From Roseovarius azorensis (GTDB lineage: Bacteria > Pseudomonadota > Alphaproteobacteria > Rhodobacterales > Rhodobacteraceae), in assembly GCF_900109455.1 (NCBI RefSeq), contig NZ_FOAG01000002.1:124001-188000 (forward strand): a stretch of 64,000 bases of DNA. The letters run 5' to 3'. Each line of letters begins with the position of its first letter. The stretch's first letter is position 1. Of this stretch, positions 1-7,695 are shown piece by piece. A model generated the notes under the pieces. The model worked only from the letters and a program-made list of their open reading frames with translations, was not told where the DNA came from and searched no databases. The position numbers were made by a program, and so were the translations under genes.

Positions 1-65
1 TCGGGATGACCGGGGGGTGTTTCGTGACCCAGGCAATCGGGATGGGTAATCAGGGCTGTGGTCAT
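1..65 (-). CDS. Histone deacetylase family protein (5' end only)
   Basis: Only the first 21 codons lie in the window; the gene runs off the left edge. The N-terminus contains ALITHPDCLGHETPPGHPE, the opening signature of bacterial histone-deacetylase-like (acetoin utilisation/acetylpolyamine amidohydrolase) proteins, where the H-x-x-P-x-x-HPE stretch begins the fold. A good ribosome site (GGAGG, five bases before ATG) supports the start at 65. The gene is divergent from rsfS. These enzymes are zinc deacetylases of acetylated amines or lysines; the true substrate cannot be judged from this fragment. Confidence 0.8.
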   Translation of the reverse strand, partial: MTTALITHPDCLGHETPPGHP

Positions 66-293
66 GGTCTCCTCCGTCTGCGCCGCAGAAAAGAACCTGA
101 TTTTCGTCGCTTGTTCAGTGCGGCCTTGTGAGGGGGCCGACCGCATGTCAATCCAGCATCTGGGCAAATTTGCAGCACATTGGCGCGCGATCTTTCACCT
201 TGGCGTTACGGTTCATTGAAAAGTCACATTGCTCTTGCTAAGTTGATCTCATACCCGGCACCGGGGTTGTGCGGTGCGCAGCCAAGGAGGACA

Positions 294-362
294 ATGTCCT
301 GTCTTTTACGACCCACGCGGCCGGAGCCGCTGACCATGGGGCACTTGCGATGGTGCCCGTGA
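294..362 (+). CDS. Possible 22-codon leader ORF before rsfS
   Basis: A strong Shine-Dalgarno sequence AAGGAGG at 284-290 is followed three bases later by ATG at 294, opening a 22-codon frame that ends in TGA at 360-362. That TGA overlaps the ATG at 362, which is in frame with RsfS, so the arrangement is TGATG. The strong ribosome site has no other well-placed ATG, which is the reason for listing this. The 3-base spacing is short. Alternatively CTG at 299, in the rsfS frame, could be a rare start using the same site. Confidence 0.25.
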   Translation: MSCLLRPTRPEPLTMGHLRWCP

Positions 363-715
363 TGACCGCAGACAGCGAAGCGCAGCTTGCGGCGATCCTG
401 ACCTCACTTGACGATGACAAGGCCGAAGATGTCGTGCAGATCGACCTGCGCGGCAAGACTGCAATTGGCGATTACATGGTGGTCTGCTCGGGCCGATCCT
501 CGCGCCAGGTCTCGGCGATTGCGGAAAAACTGGTGGACCGGCTCAAGCAGGAGCACGGTGTTCTCGCCCGCACCGAGGGCAAGGAAACCGGCGACTGGGT
601 GCTGATCGACACCGGCGATGTGATCGTCCACGTCTTTCGCCCCGAGGTGCGCGAATTCTATCAGCTTGAGAAGATGTGGCTGCCCACCGGGCAGACGGCA
701 GCGTCTCAGGTCTGA
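362..715 (+). CDS. rsfS: Ribosomal silencing factor RsfS (Iojap/YbeB)
   Basis: Binds ribosomal protein L14 and blocks joining of the 30S and 50S subunits when nutrients are scarce. The 117-residue product carries the family core: DDKAEDVVQIDLRGK, then GDYMVVCSGRSSRQV, and the C-terminal DTGDVIVHVFRPEVREFYQLE. The start is uncertain. ATG 362 gives a normal family length and overlaps the stop of a possible leader ORF; ATG 350, CTG 299 and GTG 269 are also in frame. The gene abuts rlmH with no spacer, a pairing common in bacteria, so the two are probably cotranscribed. Confidence 0.93.
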   Translation: MTADSEAQLAAILTSLDDDKAEDVVQIDLRGKTAIGDYMVVCSGRSSRQVSAIAEKLVDRLKQEHGVLARTEGKETGDWVLIDTGDVIVHVFRPEVREFYQLEKMWLPTGQTAASQV

Positions 716-1186
716 ATGCGGGTTCACATCTGCGCCGTGGGCCGGTTGCGGACCGGCCCGGAACGCGCATTGATCGACGACTATCTCACCCGGTTCGACC
801 GAACGGGGCGCGCACTCGGACTTGGCCCGCTGCGCCTGCACGAGGTCGAGGATAAAAAGGGCGGCGGTATCGCCGCGGAGGCGGCGCTGCTCGCGCGTGC
901 GATACCGAACGGATCGGTGATCGTGGCGCTGGATGAGCGGGGCACGCTGCTGACCTCGCCGGAGTTCTCCGAACATCTCGCGGGCTGGCGCGATGCCGGT
1001 TGTGGCGATCTGGCCCTTGTCATCGGCGGGGCGGACGGGATTGCACCCGATCTGCGCGCCCGCGCCGATTTCTGCCTGTCCTTCGGCCGCATGGTCTGGC
1101 CGCATATGCTGGCCCGCGTGATGCTGGCCGAACAGCTCTATCGCGCGGCGTCCATTCTCGCGGGTAGCCCCTATCACAGGGCCTGA
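716..1186 (+). CDS. rlmH: 23S rRNA pseudouridine(1915)-N3-methyltransferase RlmH
   Basis: SPOUT-class enzyme that methylates pseudouridine 1915 in helix 69 of 23S rRNA using S-adenosylmethionine. The 156-residue length is typical. The knot motif LVIGGADG sits at residues 101-108 and the conserved C-terminal FGRMVWPHMLARVMLAEQLYRA follows, ending in the usual SPYHRA-type tail. The ATG directly follows the rsfS stop, implying translational coupling. Confidence 0.96.
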   Translation: MRVHICAVGRLRTGPERALIDDYLTRFDRTGRALGLGPLRLHEVEDKKGGGIAAEAALLARAIPNGSVIVALDERGTLLTSPEFSEHLAGWRDAGCGDLALVIGGADGIAPDLRARADFCLSFGRMVWPHMLARVMLAEQLYRAASILAGSPYHRA

Positions 1187-1198
1187 GAGGGTACGGGC

Positions 1199-2005
1199 TC
1201 AGGCCGGTTTCTGTATCTCGACCGAATGCGGATAGGGGATCGTGACCCCGCCCTTGTCGAACGCCTCTTTCACCGCCCTGGTCATGGCGAATTTCAGATT
1301 CCAGTAATCCGCCGCATCGCACCAGAGCCGCACACCGATGTTGACGCTGCTGTCGCCCAGACTGACCACCCGCGCCCAGGGCTCGGGGTCGGCATGCACC
1401 CGGCCATCGGCGCGCGCCAGATCCAGAATGATCGCGATCGCCTGATCCGCGTCATCGGCGTAATCAATCCCGAAACTCAGATCGCAGCGCCGCGTCGGAT
1501 GATGCGAATAGTTGTTGATCACCGCGCCCCATGCCAGACCATTGGGCATGATGATCTGCACATTGTCCGGCGTGGCCAGTTCGGTGAAAAACAGGTTCAG
1601 ATCGACAACCGTGCCCGAAGTGCCCCCGATATCCACGTATTGACCCAGCTTGTAGGGGCGGAACAGCACCAGCATGAGTCCCGCCGCCAGATTGCTGAGC
1701 GTCCCCTGCAATGCCAGACCAACGGCCAGCGTCGCCGCGCCCAGAACCGCGACGATGCTTGTCGCCTCGATGCCGAATATCCCCAGAACCGCAACCAGCA
1801 CCATGGCGAGGATCGCCCACTTGACGATAGAGGCCGCAAAGCTTCCGATCGTCTGGTCGATCCGCTTGCTGGCGTTCACCCGGCGACGGACAATGCCGCT
1901 CAGGATCCCGGCTACCATCCAGCCCGCAACCAGAACGGCAAACGCCTTCGCGGCGTTCAGCACCAGCGGGCCATAGGCGCCGATTTCGGATGTCAGCTCT
2001 TGCAT
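1199..2005 (-). CDS. MscS-family small-conductance mechanosensitive channel
   Basis: Inner-membrane channel that opens under membrane tension and releases solutes during osmotic downshock. The 268-residue protein has three predicted membrane helices (about residues 12-35, 60-80 and 85-115). The last is the Gly/Ala-rich pore helix (VAVLGAATLAVGLALQGTLS), followed by the cytoplasmic beta domain (FRPYKLGQYVDIGGTSGTV). It is the minimal MscS size, without the long N-terminal extension of MscK. It converges with rlmH and lies downstream of mscL on the same strand, but a terminator separates the two. The ATG has a plausible AGGAGA ribosome site. Confidence 0.92.
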   Translation of the reverse strand: MQELTSEIGAYGPLVLNAAKAFAVLVAGWMVAGILSGIVRRRVNASKRIDQTIGSFAASIVKWAILAMVLVAVLGIFGIEATSIVAVLGAATLAVGLALQGTLSNLAAGLMLVLFRPYKLGQYVDIGGTSGTVVDLNLFFTELATPDNVQIIMPNGLAWGAVINNYSHHPTRRCDLSFGIDYADDADQAIAIILDLARADGRVHADPEPWARVVSLGDSSVNIGVRLWCDAADYWNLKFAMTRAVKEAFDKGGVTIPYPHSVEIQKPA

Positions 2006-2050
2006 CGCATTCTCCTTTCCTGAACTCTGAGCGCCAGCCGCAGGGCATGC

Positions 2051-2076
2051 AAAAGGGTCCGCCGGGTAGCGGACCC
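2051..2076 (-). terminator. Rho-independent terminator after mscL
   Basis: On the reverse strand GGGTCCGC pairs perfectly with GCGGACCC across a 6-base loop and is followed by TTTT. It lies 18 bases past the mscL stop codon and would separate mscL from the mscS gene. Confidence 0.85.
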
Positions 2077-2093
2077 TCAGCCGTGCAGCTAAC

Positions 2094-2504
2094 TTATTTC
2101 TTCAGAGAATCGCGGATTTCCATCAGGATGTCCAGTTCTGTGGGACCCGGATCCTCGACCGGCGCCTCTGCCTTGGCGGGCCGGGCGCGGTTGACCGCCT
2201 TGACCAGCAGAAAGACCACCCATGCGATGATCAGGAAATTGATCACCGCCATGATGAACCGGCCATAGGCGAACACGGCGGCCCCGGCCTCTTCGGCGGC
2301 GGCAATCGAGGGGTAGTCGCCCGAACCGAGCAGCACATAAAGGCCCGAGAAATCAATTCCGCCCAGGAACAGGCTGATGATCGGATTGATCAGATCGGCA
2401 ACCAGAGAACTGACAATCGCCGTAAAGGCCGCGCCGATGATGATACCGACAGCCATATCCATGACATTGCCCCTGGCGATGAATTCCTTGAACTCCTGAA
2501 TCAT
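2094..2504 (-). CDS. mscL: Large-conductance mechanosensitive channel MscL
   Basis: Pentameric inner-membrane emergency valve opened by high membrane tension. The 136-residue length is typical. It shows the N-terminal amphipathic helix and start of TM1 ([30 protein letters not shown]), a periplasmic loop, TM2 ([23 protein letters not shown]) and the charged C-terminal helix ending in [13 protein letters not shown]. Second channel gene in a row with the MscS homologue, although a terminator lies between them. The ribosome site GAAAGGGA precedes the ATG. Confidence 0.97.
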   Translation of the reverse strand: MIQEFKEFIARGNVMDMAVGIIIGAAFTAIVSSLVADLINPIISLFLGGIDFSGLYVLLGSGDYPSIAAAEEAGAAVFAYGRFIMAVINFLIIAWVVFLLVKAVNRARPAKAEAPVEDPGPTELDILMEIRDSLKK

Positions 2505-2706
2505 TTTTGTCCCTTTCTCACTGAATATTGGCGCTTTGCGTCACGCGCGACGGCATTTACCATATTTTGCAATGAACATGGCGTCGAAATTCAGCGCGCA
2601 GACGCGGAGAAACCCGGCGATCCTCCCCGCCATCACACCCTTGCGTCTTGATCCCGCCCGCGCCGCCGCCTAGCGTGATCGAACATAAACCACGCAGGAG
2701 AGTCGG

Positions 2707-3516
2707 ATGCACCTTGCCCTGAGTGAAAATGACGCCCTGTTCTACCTGCACCACCCCCCCACACAGCCCGGCGCGCCGACCTTTGTGTTCGTGAACGCGC
2801 TGACCGGATCGACCGATGCGTGGGAGGCATCTGTCGCCCCCGCCCTGCGCGCCCAAGGCTTCGGCACGCTCAGTTACAATTTTCGCGGGCAAGCGGATTC
2901 GCCCTTCGGTCCGGCGCTGGAACTGACCGACCAGGTGATCGTGGCGGACCTGGAACGGTTACTGGCCGAATTGAAGCCCGCGCGGCCCATTCTGGTGGGC
3001 CTGTCCATCGGCGGACTTTACGCCGCCCGCGCCGTCCTGAACGGGGCCGGGGCCGCGGGGCTGGTGCTGCTCAACACGCTGCGCGAGATCGGACCGCGCA
3101 TCGACTGGGTCAACACCGCGATGGCGCGGATCGTCGCGCATGGTGGCGTCGGGCTGTTTCTCGACGCACTCTTTCCGCTGCTGGTCAATGGCGATTTTGC
3201 CGCTAAGGCGCGAGCCAATTTCCTCAGAGGCGATTACACGCCCCTGCCGCCGGAACACGGGCACATGAACCTCATGCGCAATGCCGCCGCGACCGACTGG
3301 AACCTTGACTACAGCGCGCTGACACTGCCGGTTCTGGTCATCACCGGACTTCAGGACCGGGTATTCCTAGACCGCGACATCGTCAATCGGCTCTATGCCA
3401 CCCTGCCCGACGCCCGGCGCGAGGACTGGGCCGAGGCAGGGCATCTTCTGCCACAGGAGGCGCCGGACCGGCTGGCGGCCAGCCTTGCACGTTTCGCAAC
3501 GGAGACCGTCGCATGA
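2707..3516 (+). CDS. Alpha/beta hydrolase, 3-oxoadipate enol-lactonase-like
   Basis: A 269-residue alpha/beta-hydrolase fold protein. The nucleophile elbow GLSIGG is near residue 99, a catalytic Asp candidate lies in GLQDRVF and the His in EAGHLLPQEAP near the C-terminus, giving a full catalytic triad. Overall architecture resembles PcaD-type enol-lactonases, but no other protocatechuate gene is nearby, so the substrate is unknown. An AGGAGAG ribosome site precedes the ATG. The stop overlaps the next gene, an EamA permease, by four bases, so the two are cotranscribed and may share a metabolite. Confidence 0.85.
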   Translation: MHLALSENDALFYLHHPPTQPGAPTFVFVNALTGSTDAWEASVAPALRAQGFGTLSYNFRGQADSPFGPALELTDQVIVADLERLLAELKPARPILVGLSIGGLYAARAVLNGAGAAGLVLLNTLREIGPRIDWVNTAMARIVAHGGVGLFLDALFPLLVNGDFAAKARANFLRGDYTPLPPEHGHMNLMRNAAATDWNLDYSALTLPVLVITGLQDRVFLDRDIVNRLYATLPDARREDWAEAGHLLPQEAPDRLAASLARFATETVA

Positions 3517-4445
3517 ACATCCCCGAAAAATGGGCCTATCCGGCGGTGATGATCGGCGTCTGCGGGCACGCAAGTTCTGAATTCTTCGCCAAGCTGAGCG
3601 GCGTCGCCGGGCCAGAAACCTCTGTCTGGCGCTACCTTCTGGGCGGTTTCGGCCTTATCCTCTGGGCGCTCTGGGACCGCGACAGCCGGGATCTCATAAC
3701 CCCGCTGCGCAAGGAGGGGCTGAATATCGTCTGGCTGTCAGTGATGGGCGTCACCGTGACCTATCTTTTCTTCCACTGGGCGTTGGATTACGCGACCGTC
3801 ATTCAGGTGGCCACCGTCACCACGACGATCCCGATCTTTGTCGGCATCGCCAACTGGCTGTTGAACGGCGTGCATCCGGGCACGGTCAAGATGGTGACCG
3901 GCGTCCTGGCGGTGCTGGGCATCGCGGTGCTGCTGACCGACGGCGCTCTGACGACACTGGCGGGCGAGGCGGGCACGCTGCCGGGCGTGCTGCTGGCGAT
4001 TGGCTGTGCCGCGTTCGGGTCGTTCTACGCGGTGCTGATCAAGCCGGTAATGGGGCGGCACGGGGGTCTCAGGATCATCGCGCTGACCATGATGATCGGC
4101 GGCATCGGTCTGTGGCTGCTTGTAGGCGTGGCCTGGGGCACCTGGGTCAACCCGGTCAGCATCGCCGAGAAACCGGCGCTGGCCGCCTGGTCGCTGGTGA
4201 TACTGGCGTTGTGGAACACCACGATCACGCAGTTGATGTGGTTCGGCGGGCTGTCGGCGGCACCGGACATCACCCGCGCCTCGTATCTCTTTTTCCTCAA
4301 GCCGATCATCGCCGCGGCGTTGGCGATCCTGATCCTCGGCTCATTTCCAACCATATTGCAGATGCTGGCGATCGTGCTGGTCACCGGTTGCGTGCTGGTA
4401 GAGCTGTACTGGCCCCGGCTGCGCGCGCTCTTTGCCCGCGCGTGA
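3513..4445 (+). CDS. DMT-superfamily (EamA) transporter
   Basis: A 310-residue inner-membrane protein with about ten hydrophobic helices in two repeated halves, the pattern of EamA/RhaT drug-metabolite transporters. The second half contains the typical TTITQLMWFGGLSAAPDITRASYLFFLKPIIA stretch, split here between a loop and a helix. ATG overlaps the hydrolase stop (ATGA). The direction and substrate of transport cannot be inferred. The stop codon abuts that of the convergent SDR gene with no spacer. Confidence 0.88.
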   Translation: MNIPEKWAYPAVMIGVCGHASSEFFAKLSGVAGPETSVWRYLLGGFGLILWALWDRDSRDLITPLRKEGLNIVWLSVMGVTVTYLFFHWALDYATVIQVATVTTTIPIFVGIANWLLNGVHPGTVKMVTGVLAVLGIAVLLTDGALTTLAGEAGTLPGVLLAIGCAAFGSFYAVLIKPVMGRHGGLRIIALTMMIGGIGLWLLVGVAWGTWVNPVSIAEKPALAAWSLVILALWNTTITQLMWFGGLSAAPDITRASYLFFLKPIIAAALAILILGSFPTILQMLAIVLVTGCVLVELYWPRLRALFARA

Positions 4446-5144
4446 TCAGAACCGTTCGACCCAGGGGCGCAGGGTGATCTCGTCGCTCCATGCTGATCGG
4501 TCCTGACGGATCAGATCCAGATAGGCCCGTGCGATGGCGTCCGGATCCAGCATCGAATCGGGGTTGTCCGGCGGCTCTGTCCGTCCCGGATTGCGGATCG
4601 CCCCATCGATATTGATCCAGGCCACATGAATGCCCTGCGGGTGCAATTCACGCGCCATGCTCTGCGCCAGACCGCGCTGCGCGAATTTCCCCATGGCGAA
4701 GGTGGCCGACTTGGCAAATCCCTTGACCCCCGCCGAGGCCCCGGTGAACAGGATCGTGCCGCACACGCCGTTGACCGGCCCCGCCGCCAGCATCCGCCGC
4801 GCCGCCGCCTGCGCCATGTAAAACGCCCCAAGCGCCGTCACCTCGACCGCCGCGCGCACTTCCTCCGGATCCAGATCCGTCACCGGGCCACGCACACGCT
4901 GCGACGGGTTGTAGACGGCCACGCGTGGCGTATCGGGCAGATCGTCGAACAGCCGCGCCATCGCCGCCGGATCGCGCGCATCCAGCGCCACCGCCCGCGC
5001 GCCAGTCTCCCGCGCCAGCGCATCCAGCTTGGCCGCGTCGCGCGCGGCAAGCGTCAGCGCATGGCCCTCCGCCGCCAATAGCCGCGCGAGAGAGGCCGAC
5101 AGGCCGTCGCCCACCCCGACGATCACGGCAACAGGTTTGGTCAT
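4446..5144 (-). CDS. SDR-family NAD(P)-dependent oxidoreductase
   Basis: A 232-residue short-chain dehydrogenase with a Rossmann N-terminus (AVIVGVGDGLSASLARLLA). The first glycine motif is GVGDGLS, a variant of TGxxxGxG, and the usual NAG motif is replaced by VYNPS. The catalytic Tyr-x-x-x-Lys is not obvious: FAMGKFAQRGLAQSMARE occupies its place, with Phe where Tyr is expected. It may therefore be a divergent or non-oxidoreductase SDR. It lies three bases downstream of the DUF1285 gene on the same strand, suggesting an operon. Confidence 0.8.
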   Translation of the reverse strand: MTKPVAVIVGVGDGLSASLARLLAAEGHALTLAARDAAKLDALARETGARAVALDARDPAAMARLFDDLPDTPRVAVYNPSQRVRGPVTDLDPEEVRAAVEVTALGAFYMAQAAARRMLAAGPVNGVCGTILFTGASAGVKGFAKSATFAMGKFAQRGLAQSMARELHPQGIHVAWINIDGAIRNPGRTEPPDNPDSMLDPDAIARAYLDLIRQDRSAWSDEITLRPWVERF

Positions 5145-5147
5145 GTC

Positions 5148-5747
5148 TCAGCCCTCCGGCAACTCATTCTCTGGGATGATGCGATAAAATTCGCCCCCCG
5201 ACCAGAGGCCGAACCATCCCTCATGGTGCTGGCCGATCTCGACCAGCCGATAGAAACTCTTGCGGTCGATCAGCGCCTCAAGCCCCGCGCGCACCATCAC
5301 ATAGGGCGCGGGTTCTCCGCTTGCCGCATCCCGCACCACGCGAATCGGGTGCTCAGGGCCGGCGGTGACATGATCGCCGACATTGGTCTCGAATCGCAGG
5401 GACTGCGCTGCGCCACGGCCCGTCGCCTCGAAATCCACCGCCACGAACGGCGCGTCATCGACGGTTATGCCCACCTTTTCCACCGGGGTGACCAGAAAAT
5501 AGGCATCCCCCTCGCGCCGCAGGATGCCGGAGAACAGCCGCACCAGTTCGGGTCGGCGGATCGGCGAACCGAGATAGAACCATGTGCCATCGCGGGCAAT
5601 CCTGATATCCAGATCGCCACAGAACGGCGGATTCCACAGATGCACGGGCGGCAGGCCCCTGTTCTTCTTTGCGGCAACGCGGGCAGAGGCGGCAATTCCC
5701 TCGGCTGACGGGGTTGTGAGAGAGTCCTTGCTCATTGCTTTTGCCAT
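5148..5747 (-). CDS. DUF1285 domain-containing protein
   Basis: A 199-residue cytoplasmic protein recognised as the DUF1285 family by [24 protein letters not shown] near the N-terminus, then [32 protein letters not shown]. Function is unknown; the fold is a small all-beta/PRC-like protein in known structures (family knowledge). An alternative start at 5735 would shorten it by four residues; neither start has a strong ribosome site. It is divergent from the MoxR operon, with a 57-base intergenic region that must hold both promoters. Confidence 0.85.
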   Translation of the reverse strand: MAKAMSKDSLTTPSAEGIAASARVAAKKNRGLPPVHLWNPPFCGDLDIRIARDGTWFYLGSPIRRPELVRLFSGILRREGDAYFLVTPVEKVGITVDDAPFVAVDFEATGRGAAQSLRFETNVGDHVTAGPEHPIRVVRDAASGEPAPYVMVRAGLEALIDRKSFYRLVEIGQHHEGWFGLWSGGEFYRIIPENELPEG

Positions 5748-5804
5748 TTCTCTATCGCGCTATACACTCTACCCTTAGGATACAGTCCGAAAGGGAGTAT
5801 TGCC

Positions 5805-6812
5805 ATGACCGACGACACCGATCTTCTGGCCGATCTCGATGCGCTGGAAGGCAAACTCGCCCTCGCGCGCGCCTCGATCACGCGGCGGTTCATCGGGCAG
5901 GAGCGGGTGGTCGATCTGTCATTGTCCGCGCTTCTGTGCGGCGGACATGGCCTGTTGATCGGTCTGCCTGGTCTGGGCAAGACCCGGCTGGTCGAAACGC
6001 TGGGCACGGTGATGGGCCTGCACACCAACCGGGTGCAGTTCACGCCCGACCTGATGCCCGCCGACATCCTGGGCAGTGAGGTGCTGGAAACCTCCGAGGA
6101 TGGCAAGCGCGCCTTCAAGTTCATCGACGGGCCGATTTTCTGCCAGCTTCTGATGGCCGACGAGATCAACCGCGCCAGCCCGCGCACACAATCGGCGCTT
6201 TTGCAGGCGATGCAGGAGCGGCAGGTGACGGTGGCCGGGATGAACCGGCCGCTCGCCCCACCGTTTCATGTGCTCGCCACCCAGAACCCGATCGAACAGG
6301 AGGGCACCTATCCCCTGCCCGAGGCACAGCTTGACCGCTTTCTGGTGCAGATCGAGGTGCCCTATCCCGACCGCGACACGGAACGCGCGATCCTGCTCGC
6401 CACGACCGGCGCAGAAGAAGATGAGGCGCATGCTGTCTTTGACCCCACCGAACTGATCGCCGCGCAACGGATGCTGCGGCGCATGCCGGTGGGCGAAAAG
6501 GTGATGGAGGTTATCCTCGACCTCGTGCGCGCCTGCCGTCCCGAAGATGCGACCGCCAGCTCCACAGTGCGCGAGAGCGTCGCCTGGGGTCCGGGGCCGC
6601 GCGCAGCGCAGGCGCTGATGCTGACGGTGCGCGCGCGGGCGATGCTGCAGGGCCGCCTGGCGCCCGACGCAAGCGACGTGGCGGCGATGGCGCAGCCGGT
6701 GCTGGCGCACCGCATGGCGCTGAATTTCGCGGCCCGCGCACGCGGCGACAGCCTGAGCGGACTGATCGCAAGCATGGTCGAGGATATCACCCAAGTGCAA
6801 GCCGCCGCCTGA
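5805..6812 (+). CDS. MoxR-family AAA+ ATPase
   Basis: A 335-residue AAA+ chaperone-like ATPase. Walker A is GLPGLGKT (residues 53-60), Walker B LLMADE (115-120), and the sensor region is HVLATQNPIEQEGTYPLPEAQLDRF, all diagnostic of MoxR proteins. MoxR ATPases typically act with VWA-domain partners to mature enzymes or envelope complexes. This is the first gene of a four-gene operon with DUF58, BatA/DUF4159 and VWA-like partners, spaced by one base from the next. The ribosome site is AAAGGGAG. Confidence 0.95.
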   Translation: MTDDTDLLADLDALEGKLALARASITRRFIGQERVVDLSLSALLCGGHGLLIGLPGLGKTRLVETLGTVMGLHTNRVQFTPDLMPADILGSEVLETSEDGKRAFKFIDGPIFCQLLMADEINRASPRTQSALLQAMQERQVTVAGMNRPLAPPFHVLATQNPIEQEGTYPLPEAQLDRFLVQIEVPYPDRDTERAILLATTGAEEDEAHAVFDPTELIAAQRMLRRMPVGEKVMEVILDLVRACRPEDATASSTVRESVAWGPGPRAAQALMLTVRARAMLQGRLAPDASDVAAMAQPVLAHRMALNFAARARGDSLSGLIASMVEDITQVQAAA

Positions 6813-6813
6813 G

Positions 6814-7695
6814 ATGGGCATCGCCCCCCCACCCCTGCGCGCCCGCGCCGAGGCCGAGGCCGCCCGCCTGCCGCCGCTGCTGGCGCAGGCCGAGCATCTG
6901 GCCGGCACGGTCCTGCTGGGCGAACATGGCCGCCGCAGGGCGGGACAGGGCGATGATTTCTGGCAATACCGCCCGGCACAGCCCGGCGACAGCCGCCAGA
7001 TGATCGACTGGCGGCGCTCGGCGCGATCGGACATGCAATACGTCAAACAGCGCGAATGGCAGATCGCGCAGAGCGTTATGCTCTGGGCCGATCCCGCCGC
7101 GTCGATGCGTTTCACCTCCGACCGCAACCTGCCGGAAAAGGCGGATCGGGCACGACTGCTGGCGCTGGCCATGGCGGTGCTGCTGCTGCGCGGCGGTGAA
7201 AGGGTGGGGCTGACCGGCACCACCCTGCCGCCGCGGCGTGGACAGGCACAGCTGGCGCGCCTTGCGCTGGCGCTGATGCAGGACAGCGACGCGGATTACG
7301 CCAGCCCCGATATGGCGGGACTGCTGCCGCATGGGCGGGCGTTGCTGATTTCCGATTTCATGGGCGATCTCGCGGGCCTGCGCGCGGCGCTGACGGCGGC
7401 GGCGGATCGCGGCGTGCGTGGACTGCTCTATCAGGTGCTCGACCCGGCCGAAGAGGTGTTCCCCTATCGCGGGCGCACCATATTCGAAAGCGTCGGTGGC
7501 ACGCTGGCGCATGAGACCCTCAAGGCCAACGAATTGCGCGAGCGTTACCTTGCGCGACTGGCCGAACGCAAGTCGGAACTTTCCCGCCTCTGCCATGCCA
7601 CCGGCTGGCGACTGGGCCTGCACCACACGAGCGAGAGCGCGCAATCAGCACTACTCTGGCTCTACCGCGCGATGGACGGGGGGACGGCAACATGA
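6814..7695 (+). CDS. DUF58 domain-containing protein (MoxR partner)
   Basis: A 293-residue protein with the DUF58 signature around residues 51-85 (QYRPAQPGDSRQMIDWRRSA, followed by VKQREWQ), then a VWA-like C-terminal half (ALLISDFMGDLAGL). DUF58 proteins are regular partners of MoxR ATPases. No membrane helix is evident. The start is one base after the MoxR stop, and the stop overlaps the next start by four bases, so expression is tightly coupled. The precise role in this species is unknown. Confidence 0.9.
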   Translation: MGIAPPPLRARAEAEAARLPPLLAQAEHLAGTVLLGEHGRRRAGQGDDFWQYRPAQPGDSRQMIDWRRSARSDMQYVKQREWQIAQSVMLWADPAASMRFTSDRNLPEKADRARLLALAMAVLLLRGGERVGLTGTTLPPRRGQAQLARLALALMQDSDADYASPDMAGLLPHGRALLISDFMGDLAGLRAALTAAADRGVRGLLYQVLDPAEEVFPYRGRTIFESVGGTLAHETLKANELRERYLARLAERKSELSRLCHATGWRLGLHHTSESAQSALLWLYRAMDGGTAT

